A stretch of 64,000 bases of DNA, taken from the NCBI RefSeq assembly GCF_030269925.1, contig NC_085107.1:18044001-18108000 (forward strand), in the 5' to 3' direction. Source of the DNA: Bombyx mori (Eukaryota; Arthropoda; Insecta; Lepidoptera; Bombycidae). Both the position numbers and the translations under genes were made by a program. The stretch's first letter is position 1, and every line of letters starts with the position of its first letter. A model generated the notes under the pieces. It did no database searches. It was not told the DNA's origin and was given only the letters and a program-made list of their open reading frames with translations. Below are positions 48,029-59,817 of the stretch, piece after piece.

Positions 48029-48030
<2 letters not shown>

Positions 48031-48101
<71 letters not shown>

Positions 48102-48525
48102 TGCCTTTGTAGGCAGACGGGCATACGGCCCACCTGATGGTGAGTGGTTACCGTCGCCCATGGACTTCAGCAATGCCAGGGGCAGAGCCAAGCCGCTGCC
48201 TACCGCTTAATACTCTCCACAAGCCTCGTTTGAAGAAGGACATGTCATAGCGCTCGGGAAACACCGCGGAGGGGAGCTCATTCCATAGCCGGATGGTACG
48301 TGGCAAAAAAGATCTCTGGAAACGCACTGTGGATGACCGCAGTGGCTCCAGGTAGTATGGATGAACTCTACTCCGGTGGCGGGCGGTGCGATGGTAAAAA
48401 CGAGATGCTGGTATCATCTCGAACAATTCCTCAGAGCACTCCCCATGGAACATACGGTATAAAATACAGAGGGAACCGAAGTCCCTCCGCAAACCCAGAG
48501 GCTTTAGGGAATGGAGAAACATTTA
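48031..48525 (-). mobile_element. Jockey/CR1-like LINE, 5'-truncated, with 69-nt poly(A) tail and open ORF2 C-terminus
   Basis: On the plus strand 69 uninterrupted T (48031-48099) precede ATTGCCTTTGTAGGCAGAC. The minus frame 48522-48148 is open for 124 codons and ends in a stop. It includes PLGLRRDFGSLCILYRMFHG, RTIRLWNELPSAVFPERYDM and FKRGLWRVLSGRQ, the C-terminal part of the reverse-transcriptase polyprotein of this LINE clade. The long pure tail and unbroken frame suggest a recent insertion. A frame on the other strand (48300-48548) is a shadow. Confidence 0.85.
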
Positions 48526-48987
48526 AAAATTGTATATCTTTAAATTAGGTGCGAGTAATGTAATGTTTAATTAATGTTCAATGATTACTTCGGATACAAT
48601 AAAATTAAATACGTTCTCCCACTACGTTTAGAGATTCAAACGAATTAACATTATGCGAGTTGATAAGATTGATAACAAAATTTTATTTTTCGACTGTCGC
48701 TATCAGAAATGCGATTAAATCATTTACTTTTTTTAACACATTTGTTCTTTGAATTCACTATAAGAAACATATATAGTCGTTTATTTTTATACATATAATA
48801 TGTATTCAGATTGGCATCCAAAATACTGCCTCAAATCATTTTCGGCCAGTTGATATTCTGGGCCAAGAAAGTCAATTATCTTGAGGTCATCCTGGATAGC
48901 TCCATAACTGTCTTCACGTAAAGTTAGTCCGGGTTCGTATCGTGTTCATTTTAGGCCAGCTTTACACCGTGACTTGCGAGCAGAGTA

Positions 48988-49148
48988 GCCTTTTTTTTTA
49001 ATGCTGGGGAATCCATTTACGGTTACCCGGCCGCGGGGGGTAACTGACCGGGTTATGTCGGACTCTTGCGCCTTCAGAGAGGAAGAGAGGGGAGTGAAGT
49101 GCCTGTGTCTGGTATAGTAAGACGACAGGGCTTTTCTATGCCCGATCA
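48988..49148. repeat. GC-rich unclassified repeat-like segment
   Basis: TTTTTTTTAATGCTGGGGAA followed by CCCGGCCGCGGGGGGTAACT; a T run before GC-rich sequence looks like a LINE 3' end in reverse. No second copy in the window. Confidence 0.35.
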
Positions 49149-49149
49149 T

Positions 49150-49402
49150 GAGTTATTTTTTTATTGCTTAGATGGGTGGACTAGCTCATAGTCCACCTGG
49201 TGTTAAGCGGTTACTGGAGCTCATAGACATCTACAACGTAAATGCGCCACCCACCTTGAGGTATAAGTTCTAAGGTCTCAGTATAGTTACAACGGCTGCC
49301 CCACCCTTCAAACCGAAACGCATTACTGTTTCACGGCAGAAAAAGGCAGGGCGGTGGTACCTACCCGCGCGGACTCACAAGAGGTCCTACCACCAGTAAT
49401 AC
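49150..49402 (-). mobile_element. Bm1-type SINE, body only
   Basis: TTTTTTATTGCTTAGATGGG through GGTCCTACCACCAGTAAT. It follows directly on the segment at 48988-49148. Confidence 0.86.
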
Positions 49403-50689
49403 TACTTGCCAAAGTAACAAAGCACGTGACGAAAATATAATTTCATTATTACGTACCAGGGAAGTGTTTACACCACATTATACATAGTAGGTATATGAGT
49501 CGTCTATTATCAAAGGTGGCAATCTGTGCATTTGGATAAAAAAATGTTATTGATATGTCAATACAGATTTAATTGAATATAATCGTCTCCTTCAAAGAAT
49601 ACGGTTCAAAACCTGCATTAAATAAAGGTTAATACTTAACCTGTTATTTATCTAAGATGTCGTTCAGAACAGTTTTGTGACTGCCAATGGAATACAAAGT
49701 CAATAATTCGTTTTTCTGATTTACCAATAATTGTCCAAAAGTCACATTGCCGGCTTTGATAATAGTCGATTCATATATACAAAGAGTAAAATTTCAATTT
49801 GGACATTTCGGTTGAATGCTATTAAGCAATAACATTTTATAACATGTACGATTCTCGATTATGAAACAAATATGGCGTCCTCGTTTTAAATTGCTATTTT
49901 TTTTTCATTGAATTAACTAAAATACATCAAATGTAATCTCGTTCGCTTCATCAGACGAACGAAACAAAAAAAAAAAAAACTTCTGTAAAAATTAGCAATA
50001 AAGTTTTTTTTTGTTGAGTACATTCCTTTCTGGTAATCTTCTGTTTTACAAATAGAACAGTTAGTATTTCACTTCGTCCATCCTTCTCGATGAAGCTGGA
50101 AAGGTGACGAACACAAACCCCATCTCTAAAGAAATGTCTACCGTGGATATTTCGTATTTATATGACCATTAATACCATTGCTACCGTAAGATTCGTAACG
50201 ATGGTCAAGTGAAGTGGGCGAATAGTCGCGCACGACACTTTAATCTAATACAACCGGACGTCTGTATTAGGTACCTTATTATATACGACAAAAACTACCG
50301 TCCGGTGTTAACTCGTTCATTTCACTCGATTTTTCAAGGCCGGATTTGATCTTCTCAATTATGCAAGACCCCTCAAGTAAAAACTTACGTGAAAAGTCTG
50401 ATCACGAGTGATCTAATCAGTTTTTGCGATTGCATTAGAATCTTGGTAGAAGTCATGAACCATCTGCTGTTGATAGACCTCAGAACCCGTAACGTAATGC
50501 TACTATCGATTTTAAAACTTCAGGCCATAGTCTCAGCTTTATTAAGCTTTGTTCCATAATTTAATCCAAAACATTCCTTGACGGCGATTAAAAGAATACC
50601 CAGAATCAATACCGGCGTCAATTGTGACATGATTTTTAAATTGTGAATCATCTATGTAACAATTTTATTCTAGATGCGTATTTTATATT
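49403..50689. other. AT-rich stretch, nothing recognised
   Basis: No supported feature. Confidence 0.5.
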
Positions 50690-50739
50690 AAACTAGCTGA
50701 CCCGTCGAACTTTGTACCGCATAACAGTCAATGAATGTA
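50690..50739 (+). mobile_element. Start of a non-autonomous element cut by a LINE insertion
   Basis: ACTAGCTGACCCGTCGAACTT resembles the beginning of the element at 53771; the sequence is then interrupted by the BMC1-type copy. Confidence 0.4.
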
Positions 50740-50981
50740 GTCGAACCCGTCGCTTGGGACGAAGGGTTCGGCGAGTAAACTAGCCCATAGACACAGCCCA
50801 CTGAGTTTCTCGCCGAATCTTCTCAGTTCTCTTCCGATCCGGAGGTAAATGCTACGAAGCACTGCTCTTGCAAGGGCTAGTATTAGCAATGCCTCCTGTT
50901 TAGAGCCCCGAGAGCTCACCTACACGTCCGGGCGTAGCTGGAATAGCCTCGTAAGCTACCAGCGAATATGTAGGGAAAAAA
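50740..50981 (+). mobile_element. L1-like LINE (BMC1-type) 3' end
   Basis: GTCGAACCCGTCGCTTGGGA to GCGAATATGTAGGGAAAAAA with intermediate divergence. Confidence 0.77.
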
Positions 50982-51009
50982 TCGATTTTGTTCGAAATTC
51001 GAAGTGTGG

Positions 51010-51165
51010 CAAAATCATCATCGTCACTATCACCAGCCCACAGTCACTCACTGCTGGACATAGGCCTCTCACAATCCACACCATTGGGCCCGGTATTCGG
51101 GTCTCCCCATCCATCTCTTGGCGGGCACCCTTTGAAGGTCATCGCACTACGTAGCCGGCAAAGTC
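51010..51165. mobile_element. Fragment with the CACTGCTGGACATAGGCCTC signature (RTE-like LINE tail)
   Basis: ATCATCATCGTCACTATCACC then CACTGCTGGACATAGGCCTC is a widespread lepidopteran LINE/SINE signature; the short tail repeat on the left suggests the 3' end lies there on minus. Class from memory, not searched. Confidence 0.5.
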
Positions 51166-51849
51166 ATCAATCATGTTTTAGTGTTTATTAAATTTAATTG
51201 CTTTAAAAGTAACATATGTTTATATATTACAATGAGCTGATTTTAACATGATTATGGTCATAATTAATTTCAACGGCGCTGTACAAACTTACTTTAAAAA
51301 TATAAATATATATTTAAATGTAGCACCATATGGATCGACATTCTATCTAATAATTTCTATTTAATTCTAATAATTTGTTCCATATAATTTTATTAATAAT
51401 AGTCATATAAGACTAACACCTACTGCGCATAAGGGGCTAGTCATAATGAATATGTTTCGTAAAGCAATGCTAAGTAAATGAAACTTAAATAGGTTATGTA
51501 AAGGTATGCTTGTTGGTGACGTTAGAGCAAGCGCTCGACGTGTAGAAAACGATCATTTAACTCCAAAGTACAATGCAAATCGCGGTTGAAGAAGCCGATT
51601 GGACTTGAAAGGATGGAATAACAATTGATCACAATACGTCTTTGATAACCTTTTGTTGTGCGAGGCGAGTTGGTGCATGATAATGGCTTAAAATGCGCAG
51701 TTCCCCGTCGCTTAGGACGAACGCAATTTTGGTTGTGGATTGTTAAATTTACTAATAATCTAGTGGAACTGCTTTTCATTGGGTAGCATTCGTTCAGTAT
51801 TTCCTTCGGTATTGGCGAGTCGTAGATTTGTTGAAGTTACTTTTCCTCC

Positions 51850-52075
51850 TTCAGTCGATCGCTCATTGCTGAGCATCGTGATGCGCCCGCCTGTGGCCTT
51901 TTTTTATAATTTGTAGCCACTTTTGTCTGTCAGTGGCACAGTGAAGTGCGTGAGTCTCATGTCCAGATACTCGGACACTTGGCCACTCCATCTTTTTCGG
52001 CTCCGACCCCTGAGTCGTCTTCCATCCGCTTTACCCGTCGCTATGAGTCTCTCCAGGTTAAGAAATTACTTTTAA
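51850..52075 (-). mobile_element. LINE 3' fragment (reverse transcriptase C-terminus)
   Basis: The minus frame reads LERLIATGKADGRRLRGRSR, then KRWSGQVSEYLDM, then LTDKSGYKL and stop, followed by a tail with ATCACGATGCTCAGCAATGA. Confidence 0.68.
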
Positions 52076-52398
52076 GGTCCAGGTATTTCACGCGTTCACG
52101 ATAGAGCTGACCGTAAAACTTTTCGTTGAGTCGGAAATAATATTAGGTCTTTACCTACGAAATTGCCGTTTAGTATGCCGAAATATAAAGTAATTTTTTT
52201 AAAGTAGCTTTCAGATACATACATTAAGTTCCAAATCGTCAGTATTGTAAAACGGAAACTTTATAAAAGACCTATCTATTATACTTAAAGTAAAGGACCT
52301 ATTATAATGACAATAAAGAAGCGAGATTAGGCTGGAAAAGTAATTTTAATTATTATACGTTTCAAGAATTATTTTTAGTCGATCCACAATAATCAGAA

Positions 52399-52834
52399 CT
52401 AGAGGTTCCGCAGTAGTCGAAATTCGATTATAATTATTTGGAATTGCAAGTTTGTACACTATTATGATTGTATTATAATAACTATAGTATTATAGTAACT
52501 ATAATCACAAATTTCGCCAAGACTACATTATAAAAAATATTAACAAAGACAAACAATATTTAATCTATTCTCAATTTGACAACAGACGTCAAGAACAAAA
52601 GTTTGACAATAAATAGTATGCATGCGTGTGTGCGTCAGATACATGGTATGTAGTGTGTGTAATATTATCTTTATTGATTTAATGTATCTATTATGCATTA
52701 TTTAAAAAAAAATATTATCATTATGCACTTCTTCTCTATATTCTCTATAAGTGTGGAAAATTTCATACTCCTCCGTCCGCGCAATTTTCTTAAAAAGGGG
52801 TTCAAAGTTTTTGCTTCACGTATTAATATATAGA
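52399..52834 (-). mobile_element. Non-autonomous Helitron, complete
   Basis: CTAG end at 52399, TC start at 52834 on minus, terminal hairpin with one base change, and a small internal duplication around 52476-52510. Confidence 0.8.
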
Positions 52835-53261
52835 TAGTACCTACTCCTGTTTTGGTGTCCACTGAATATTTAGCATTCAGTATTTCGATTGTAAAAACTA
52901 TCTGGCGCCAAAAATAAAACATACATTTGAATCACTATAAAAATCGTATCCTCAATAATCCATTAAAAACAGTAGACATAATAATAAATATAACCTAGCA
53001 GCGTTTAGTACCTTGTATACGAAATCAAGCTACGTTCAATCATATAAACCTGACATTGTTGCACTTTAAAAACATCCTGGATTCAATTTATAGAAGATGA
53101 TAGAATAATTCGTAGTACGTATGCGATCGCGTGTTCTGTTCATTTGCCGAGCGTTTGACAAACGCTAGTAACATATGGGTATGTACCTACTCTGGAAATT
53201 CACACCGACATCACAGCGTTTTTAAAATATTTTGACTATTTATACCATATCCATGAAATAT

Positions 53262-53520
53262 TAATTCACTTCTTTAGCTTATTAACAATTTGTTCAGTGG
53301 TTTTCTGGGTTACTTTTCTTTTACAGTAGATGTTTTTGTTGAATGATTCATTTTTCGATTTTTCATAGCTTAATTCCTATTAAGCTATGAATTAGCTATT
53401 AATTCCTATTAAGCTATGAAAAATCGAAAAATGAATCATTCAACAAAAACATCTACTGTAAAAGAAAAGTAACCCAGAAAACCACTGAACAAATTGTTAA
53501 TAAGCTAAAGAAGTGAATTA
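53262..53520. repeat. Perfect palindrome: two 113-bp arms, 33-nt loop
   Basis: The arms 53262-53374 and 53408-53520 are exact reverse complements; pairing fails immediately outside (53261/53521) and at the loop edge (53375/53407). The loop repeats the 18-nt string TTCCTATTAAGCTATGAA partly found in the arm. Arms are single-copy in this window, with no ORF and no transposon-like terminal motif. Confidence 0.92.
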
Positions 53521-53770
53521 GCATTTCATGCTCCTCCTAGCTCCTGCTAAGCTATCGAATGCCGACCGATTTAATTGTTATGTAGTACTTTCTTCGGTTT
53601 TCGTGAAACTTAGACGTAAGTAGAATTAGTTTTATGGATTAAACTCGCGTTATTTATTGTCGATAGACGACTGACCGTTGTCACGACAACCCTAAGTATT
53701 GAAATAATTTAATAATAAATAGTTATATATAAATATATAGTACAAATGTAAATAAATATTTATATTTTAC

Positions 53771-54058
53771 GAGCTGACCCGGCAGACTTCGTAGTGCCTC
53801 AATCTATAAATAAAAGGCCTAAACTTTTGTATAAAATAAACTTAAAACAAACAAAAGGAATCCGTCCGACGGGGGACACATCGAAGGAAAAATAAAATTG
53901 TTATTTTCATTGAATTCCGAGCACTTTCATATTTATCTACCTTTTACTGGACTTCCACAAATATTTCAAGACCAAAATTAGCCAAATCGGGCCAGCCGTT
54001 CTCGAGTTTTAGCGAGACTAACGAACAGCAATTCATTTTTATATATGTATATAGATAA
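53771..54058 (+). mobile_element. Non-autonomous lepidopteran element
   Basis: Begins GAGCTGACCCGGCAGACTTC and ends TTTTTATATATGTATATAGAT, after ATCGGGCCAGCCGTTCTCGA. A common format of dispersed moth elements; class uncertain. Confidence 0.5.
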
Positions 54059-54421
54059 ATAGATAAAATCATTAAAGCGCCCTGAAATTTTAAACTTCAT
54101 TTTATGAGATACGTCTTCAAATTCTCATTATTGTGTCTACATGTTTCGATGAGTTAACAGAAATACTATTAATATCTCAATGTTCTTATCTTTATACGAG
54201 CCCCGTACGTGTCTGTCTCTGCAGTGATAAATTGCAACGCATATTCAGGGCGGAGTCCATTCGTTGTTCGCTCAACAACATCCTAGGTCAATAGCCAGCT
54301 ATTACCAATATTGGTGCGAAGGTCGAGAATTCAAATCCCCGTCTTACAGTTAATGCTTTTCGAACCAAACGTCACCGTCCGGATGGCCAACATAATTTAA
54401 GATTCGTCTCCATTTAGATAA

Positions 54422-54821
54422 TCTATATATTAATACGTGAAGCAAAAACTTTGTACCCCTTTTTACGAAAATTGCGCGGACGGAGGAGTATGAAATTTTC
54501 CACACTTATAGAGAATATAGAGCAGTAGTGCAAATGCAATTATTTTTTAAATTATGTATTAATACTACATTAATTCAATAAAAAAAATATTACACACACT
54601 ACCATGTATTTGACACACACACGCATGCATTTGTTTATTGTCAAACTTTTGTTCTTGACGTCTGTTGTCAAATTGAGAATAGATTTAATATTGTTTGTCT
54701 TTATTAATATTTGTCTAAAGTGTACCTATGTAGTCTTGGCGAAATCTGTGATTATAGAAGTTAGTCTTACTTATGATTTCAAATAACTATAGTCGAATTT
54801 CGACTACCGGGGGACCACTAG
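54422..54821 (+). mobile_element. Non-autonomous Helitron, complete
   Basis: TC start after A at 54421; hairpin TAGTCGAATTTCGACTA; CTAG end at 54821 before T. Confidence 0.83.
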
Positions 54822-55429
54822 TAAAGTTTAAATAAGCCTCAAGATGAGGTTGTTTTTTATAAATAAATAAATAAGTTGATTAAGCGCATGTGATGGTGAT
54901 GACAACCACTTATACCTCAAAAGGACCTCAATGGATACGGAGAATTTGTTTAATTAAGATAAGTAAGAGCGCTGCTAAGGGGAATACTGCACCGTAAATA
55001 CCATTACGGTTGCGGTACAAAATATAATAAGAGAAAAGTGCCAAAAAAACCTTTTTATTCCTTTGTTAAAAGATAAAGAAAAGAGAGTATAGATAAAAGC
55101 CCTGAAATAAATGAAAAAAATAATCTTCAGTTGTTAACAAAGTAAGCTTGTAGCGAGTTATAATTAATTCGAGAAATATTTATGTGTTTATTATACAGAG
55201 CTTCGCGGAACGTGACTCGTTGAGTCCGACCACGATTTATGCAACTATGCTAATATGTATGTTTCAAGGAATAAATTTGACTTTATAAACGATGTATATT
55301 TTAAAATGACTTTTTTCAGAGTTCGTGTTTTTGTATTTCAAGAATTCTTAAGGTTGCTAGTGAGATGATTAAGTGATATGTTTGTTTGGAAAGAATAGGG
55401 GAACTTGAGCATGTTTATATATATTTATT

Positions 55430-55652
55430 GCTATTTATTGCTTAGGTGGACGAGCTCATAGCCCACCTGGTTACTGGAGCCCATAGACATTTACAACGTA
55501 AATTCGTCACCCACCTTGAGATATAAGTTTTAAGGTATAGTTAGAACGGCTGCCCCACCCTTCAAACCGAAACGCATTACTGCTTCACGGCAGAAATAAG
55601 CAGGGTATTAGTACCTACCCGTGCGGACTCACAAGAGGTCCTACCACAAGTA
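55430..55652 (-). mobile_element. Bm1-type SINE with small deletions
   Basis: TTTATTGCTTAGGTGGACGA to GGTCCTACCACAAG; lacks the ATGTTAAGT stretch after CACCTGG. Confidence 0.83.
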
Positions 55653-55689
55653 TGCCTTTATTATCTAGACTTGTATATTTATTTTATTT

Positions 55690-56040
55690 ATTCCTTACCT
55701 AATTGCTGGTAGCCCAGGGGGTATTCCAGCTAATGGTTCGGTGAGCTAACGGGCTTAACCTGATATACTTTGTTAACCCTAGACCTGGCAAGAGCAGTGC
55801 TTCGCAGAGTCTACCGCCGGACCAGAATCGAGACCCACTGAGAAGACCTGGTGAGAAACTCAATGGGCTATATGGGTTAGTTCGCTCGCCAAACTCTTCG
55901 TCGTATTCGAGGAGTTTGACGAGGACGGTGACCGATGCTCGAAGACCCTAAAATCCCCGAGTGTGGACTCAGGATATCCTACAAGAACCATTTCAGGCGA
56001 CGGCGGCTGTGCGTTGCACCGTCGCTTGGGTCGAATATGA
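55690..56040 (-). mobile_element. Diverged L1-like LINE (BMC1-type) 3' end
   Basis: AGCAGTGCTTCGCAGAGTCT, CCACTGAGAAGACCTGGTG and GAGGACGGTGACCGATGCT; clearly older than the 13.5-kb copy. Confidence 0.7.
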
Positions 56041-57527
56041 CGTGTATCTATCTAACTATTTATGTAATAAAATATTTTCTTTTTCACTAATTTTCACTCA
56101 TCCGTTTGACTTGGAAACGTGCTTATGTATCGAGAACCAATGACAATACTGACAAATGATTTTCTTACTTTGGCCTATGATACTGACCAATAAGGGAACA
56201 AAGTCTTTACCAATTTTAGTCTAGTTCCTGATTGAAACATATGTTTTTAGATCTTAAACTACATTCACTGTAACATTAACTTCGATTTTGTTTACACAAC
56301 TTTTAGTTAGTCGTAATGCTAGTAGGTAATTATTCTTGAAATTTTGAACTAAAATGTCAGAGCGTGGCGGTAATTCATAAGAGGTGGTGAAACTATAGTT
56401 GTAAGTTGTTACAGCAAATCAAGATGTGATGGAATTCAATTCTATAGTTCTTTAATTTTAATTAGCTATGGACTTCGGGGTAGTTTATGGATGCGTTTTC
56501 TGTTAGAAGAAGAATGAATTTGACGATGTAATGTTTGTAATTATAACGAACTCTATTTTCAAACTTTTCAATTTAAGTACAATAATTATTGTATAGCTCG
56601 TTGCAGCAATGAATCGTTCACGAGGGAAGGGCGTGTATTCAAAATCCATATCTTGTCGATTCGATTCGAATTTACGAATAACGATAGCTTGAAATAGAGA
56701 ACGCAAATAGACAGATATCCTGAATTATGGAAGAATCCAATGGGCGCAGATAGCGGCAACTAATCACAGAATTAATCGAGTGTAAAATCCGAGTCGAATC
56801 GATCCGCCTCTCAACAGTACTTTCTAGAGTTACATTTGAATTGCAATACATAGGGCAGGGAAGAATGTCTATATATTTTATTTTAACTATTTTCTGTCGT
56901 GGTGTATCCCTGATTTATTTATAAAGTCAAACAACCTTCATATTGAAGGAATTGCATCGCGTAATGAAAATTAAATACGCAGTACTTATTAAATTGATTC
57001 TTAGGGTAGTCACGCATTGCAGTTAAGGCGATAACCGCCCTATAATATCTGATCATCATTTTTCATTATATGAGGCTACACTGTAGTGATTGGTGACTTT
57101 ATCTGTTGAAATGGTCAACTGATCGGAGGACTCACCTGGGAATGGCGGTAAAAAACAATTACAAACCAACATCAGATGCCCAAAGAATAAAAAAAGTCAA
57201 ATATTTATGGCGTTGTCTTAAATTTTATTGCAATTGAATTTTATAACATTTTGCGACCGCAAAGCTACAAAGTTGAATCCATTAATAAAATTGACATTAT
57301 TGATAGTATGTCTTTAATTAGTGGTTTATTATTAATAAAACAGTACTCTACTATACAATTAAAAGCTTACTGCTTTATACCTTGCAACATTAGTTTGTAT
57401 CGTAAATAAATATTATATTAACAGGTAAAACAATGCAAAATCTAAAATTTCAGCAACTGAAATGTTATTACATATTTCTATCACAAAAATGGGGATACTT
57501 TTCTATATTTTTACCAGTCCGTATTTT
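56041..57527. other. AT-rich stretch, possible decayed Bm1 at 56930-57130
   Basis: TTGAAGGAATTGCATCGCG then GTAATGAAAATTAAATACGC resembles the Bm1 middle region; too decayed to call separately. Confidence 0.35.
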
Positions 57528-57599
57528 TTTTTTTTTTCCCTACCTAAGCTGATAGCCCTAGCGGCTATGTCAGCGTAACCCTAACTTTAGTAGGTAAGT
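57528..57599 (-). mobile_element. L1-like LINE (BMC1-type) extreme 3' end
   Basis: T run, CCCTACCTAAGCTGATAGCC, then about 40 bp of the family before it stops. Confidence 0.7.
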
Positions 57600-58225
57600 C
57601 CGTATTGCTATTCATTTTCTTTTTATCTACAAAACTTATTTACACTTATGTCATCTCATCAAATAAATCTCCACGTTCTAATATACTACGTTACGAGTAT
57701 ATTTATGATTTGACTGTGATATAAACTGCTTATTCGTCTACAGATAATATGTCTATGAATAGAAAAGCATAAAAACTATGCAACGTTAGACGTAATTTTT
57801 GGAAAACCCTATTATTTTGAGGTGCCAATTTGGGAGAATCATAATATGTAAATAAAAAATCTATCCTTGTCGACTACAGAAAGAGAAAAAGTGGAAACGT
57901 CGGCTTTTGATAAAATAAAGGAAGAAGAATTTCTTCTTTTCGAAAAAATACAAACTGAAATTCGTTTTTAAGCTATTGAATTTATTAGCGACGTAAACAT
58001 GTCAGCAAGTTATCAGTTTACGTTTAAAAGATCTCCCATTTTGAGGTTTTTATAGCCTCAACACCGTCTAGCAGAATGTACGACGCAGATTGTACCAATG
58101 AAGTGTCTTCAGTGATGAAAGCTTAGCCAGTGGTAGATAGCTATCGATTGTGTTGTGTTACGTGTGGGTGTTCGTGACTGACCTCGTCCTGAGGGTACAA
58201 GATTGACGTCACCGCCTTCACTCAC

Positions 58226-58610
58226 CTTCACTGAGCGCTCATCCCGGACGCGGCGCGCGACCCCGGACACCGTCCATCCCGGAGACGAGCCACGACACGA
58301 CACTCGGAAGGGACGCGTTCCGTCCGACACGACGACGTCCGATCTATTTGTCTTAGTGAAAAAATAAACAAATGTGTGACCGGGCCGCGCGGCCGTCCGT
58401 GTACAGGAAGCGAGGATAATAGTGAGGTGCTCCGTCCGGTGGTGGAGTAGCGCAGGGCGGGGGCTGTGGCTCTGTCAGGGGTGTGCCACGCCCTGGAGGC
58501 GGGGCCTGCGTCCTCGGGGCCGCTCTCTCTATCTCCACTGATACGGTCCAGCGCTGGGATACGATAACGGAATGGAGACCATTCTAGCGTTTTAACGTTT
58601 AGAAGCATTA
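58226..58610 (-). other. GC-rich candidate 5' non-coding exon and promoter
   Basis: A CpG-rich island in AT-rich surroundings that ends on the minus strand with a consensus donor (GTGAAG|GTGAGT, boundary at 58226). Near its end are two short ATG frames, each stopped within a few codons, so it looks like leader sequence rather than protein-coding exon. Longer open frames across it begin with non-ATG codons and are probably by-products of GC content. It is oriented to feed the exon at 43696-44066, the nearest convincing downstream minus-strand exon, but the connection is inference. Confidence 0.4.
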
Positions 58611-59209
58611 TTTATGTCGCATTGTGGTTATCTTTTTCGTATTTTGTCAATATTATCTTCGTTCCCGAGTTGAATATGACATCAAATTTTATAGAAATCT
58701 CTAAAGGATTTCGGAGGGTGTTTCGGGATTCGAGTTTTTGCGTTTACTAAAAGCATTTACTGTGCTTCGTCAATTAAACGAACCTGAATGAACAAACCCA
58801 AAAATTGGAATATATTACAAAATATCTTTAACACAGCGGTCACTAAGGAAAGTCAATGAAAAGTCAATTAAATTAATACTGAAATCGAAAGTCAATTATA
58901 TACAATGATATGTAAAACAAAACGTCGTTGAACCGTAACACCCACAAACCGTCAACCCCCCTGCTGTTTACGCTGCGATCGCGACATTTAACCCTACAAA
59001 CGACGTAGGCGAGTTAAGTCCGTAATTAGCGGTGCTCAATGAATGCGCGCTAATCGACCGGGGAGGGTCGGAGCGACCCGGAGCAACGCCTCCGCTGTAA
59101 TTCATGACTTTCATGTTGTTCACATACAGCACTATTTACTTTAATAATTTATTGGACACTTCGAAGCGCAATCAACTCGAGATCCAGATATATTTTTTAT
59201 GAATGAGAG
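58611..59209. other. Upstream flank of the GC-rich candidate exon
   Basis: Includes a second moderately GC-rich piece at 58930-59100; no motif assigned. Confidence 0.35.
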
Positions 59210-59300
59210 ATTACTGGTAGCCCGAAGGCCTCTCTAGTATCACCAGGACAGGTAGACGAGTAGAGGCTCAGCCAGGAGAACATAATCCAGAGATGCAAAT
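59210..59300 (-). mobile_element. BMC1-related LINE 3' piece, second subfamily
   Basis: TTACTGGTAGCCCGAAGGCC and ATCACCAGGACAGGTAGACG match the start of the copy at 60440. Confidence 0.5.
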
Positions 59301-59544
59301 CGCATTATGCCAATAATAAAACTCAGAATCTTCTACCAATGAAACGCTCTAAATTATCACGCTAACTCACGAAGCAAAAACAATCATCTGAATGTTAGGT
59401 ACTTGTTTCATAATTAAATGATAGAAATACCGGCTATATCTTTCTAGTATCTTGTAAGGTTTTTGGGAGCTGTAGACATAAAGATATTGTGTTTGTATGT
59501 AGGGTATGAATAATACTTGAAACTTTTTACTGTTCACATTACAC

Positions 59545-59748
59545 ATTAAGACAGAATAACTAGCCCACTAAGCTTCTCGACGAATCTTCTGAGTGGGTCG
59601 CGATTCCAATACGGTAGATTCTGCGAAGCGCTGCTGTTGCTAGGGCTTATGTTAGCAAATTCTTTTCGGTTGAGGCTGTGAGCTCACCTACCCGTCCGCG
59701 AGAAGCCTGAATAGCATTTAGACTGCCAGCAAATAGGTAGGGAAAAAA
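59545..59748 (+). mobile_element. Diverged L1-like LINE (BMC1-type) 3' end
   Basis: ACTAGCCCACTAAGCTTCTC, GATTCTGCGAAGCGCTGCTG and AGCAAATAGGTAGGGAAAAAA. Confidence 0.72.
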
Positions 59749-59817
59749 TTAGCTTGACCGAAGTGGGCCTTGAAACTATTGCTACCAACGGATCGAAATC
59801 AGTTTAAGTTTTACTAT

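Noticed and set aside
48300..48548. 82-codon plus frame
   Set aside because: Antisense of the LINE C-terminal ORF.
51522..51779. 85-codon minus frame considered as an exon or transposase remnant
   Set aside because: No splice sites of quality and no recognisable domain; left unannotated.
58353..58538. 61-codon Pro-rich minus frame in the GC-rich block
   Set aside because: The first codon is GTG, not ATG, and it ends inside the block; likely a by-product of high GC in a leader exon.
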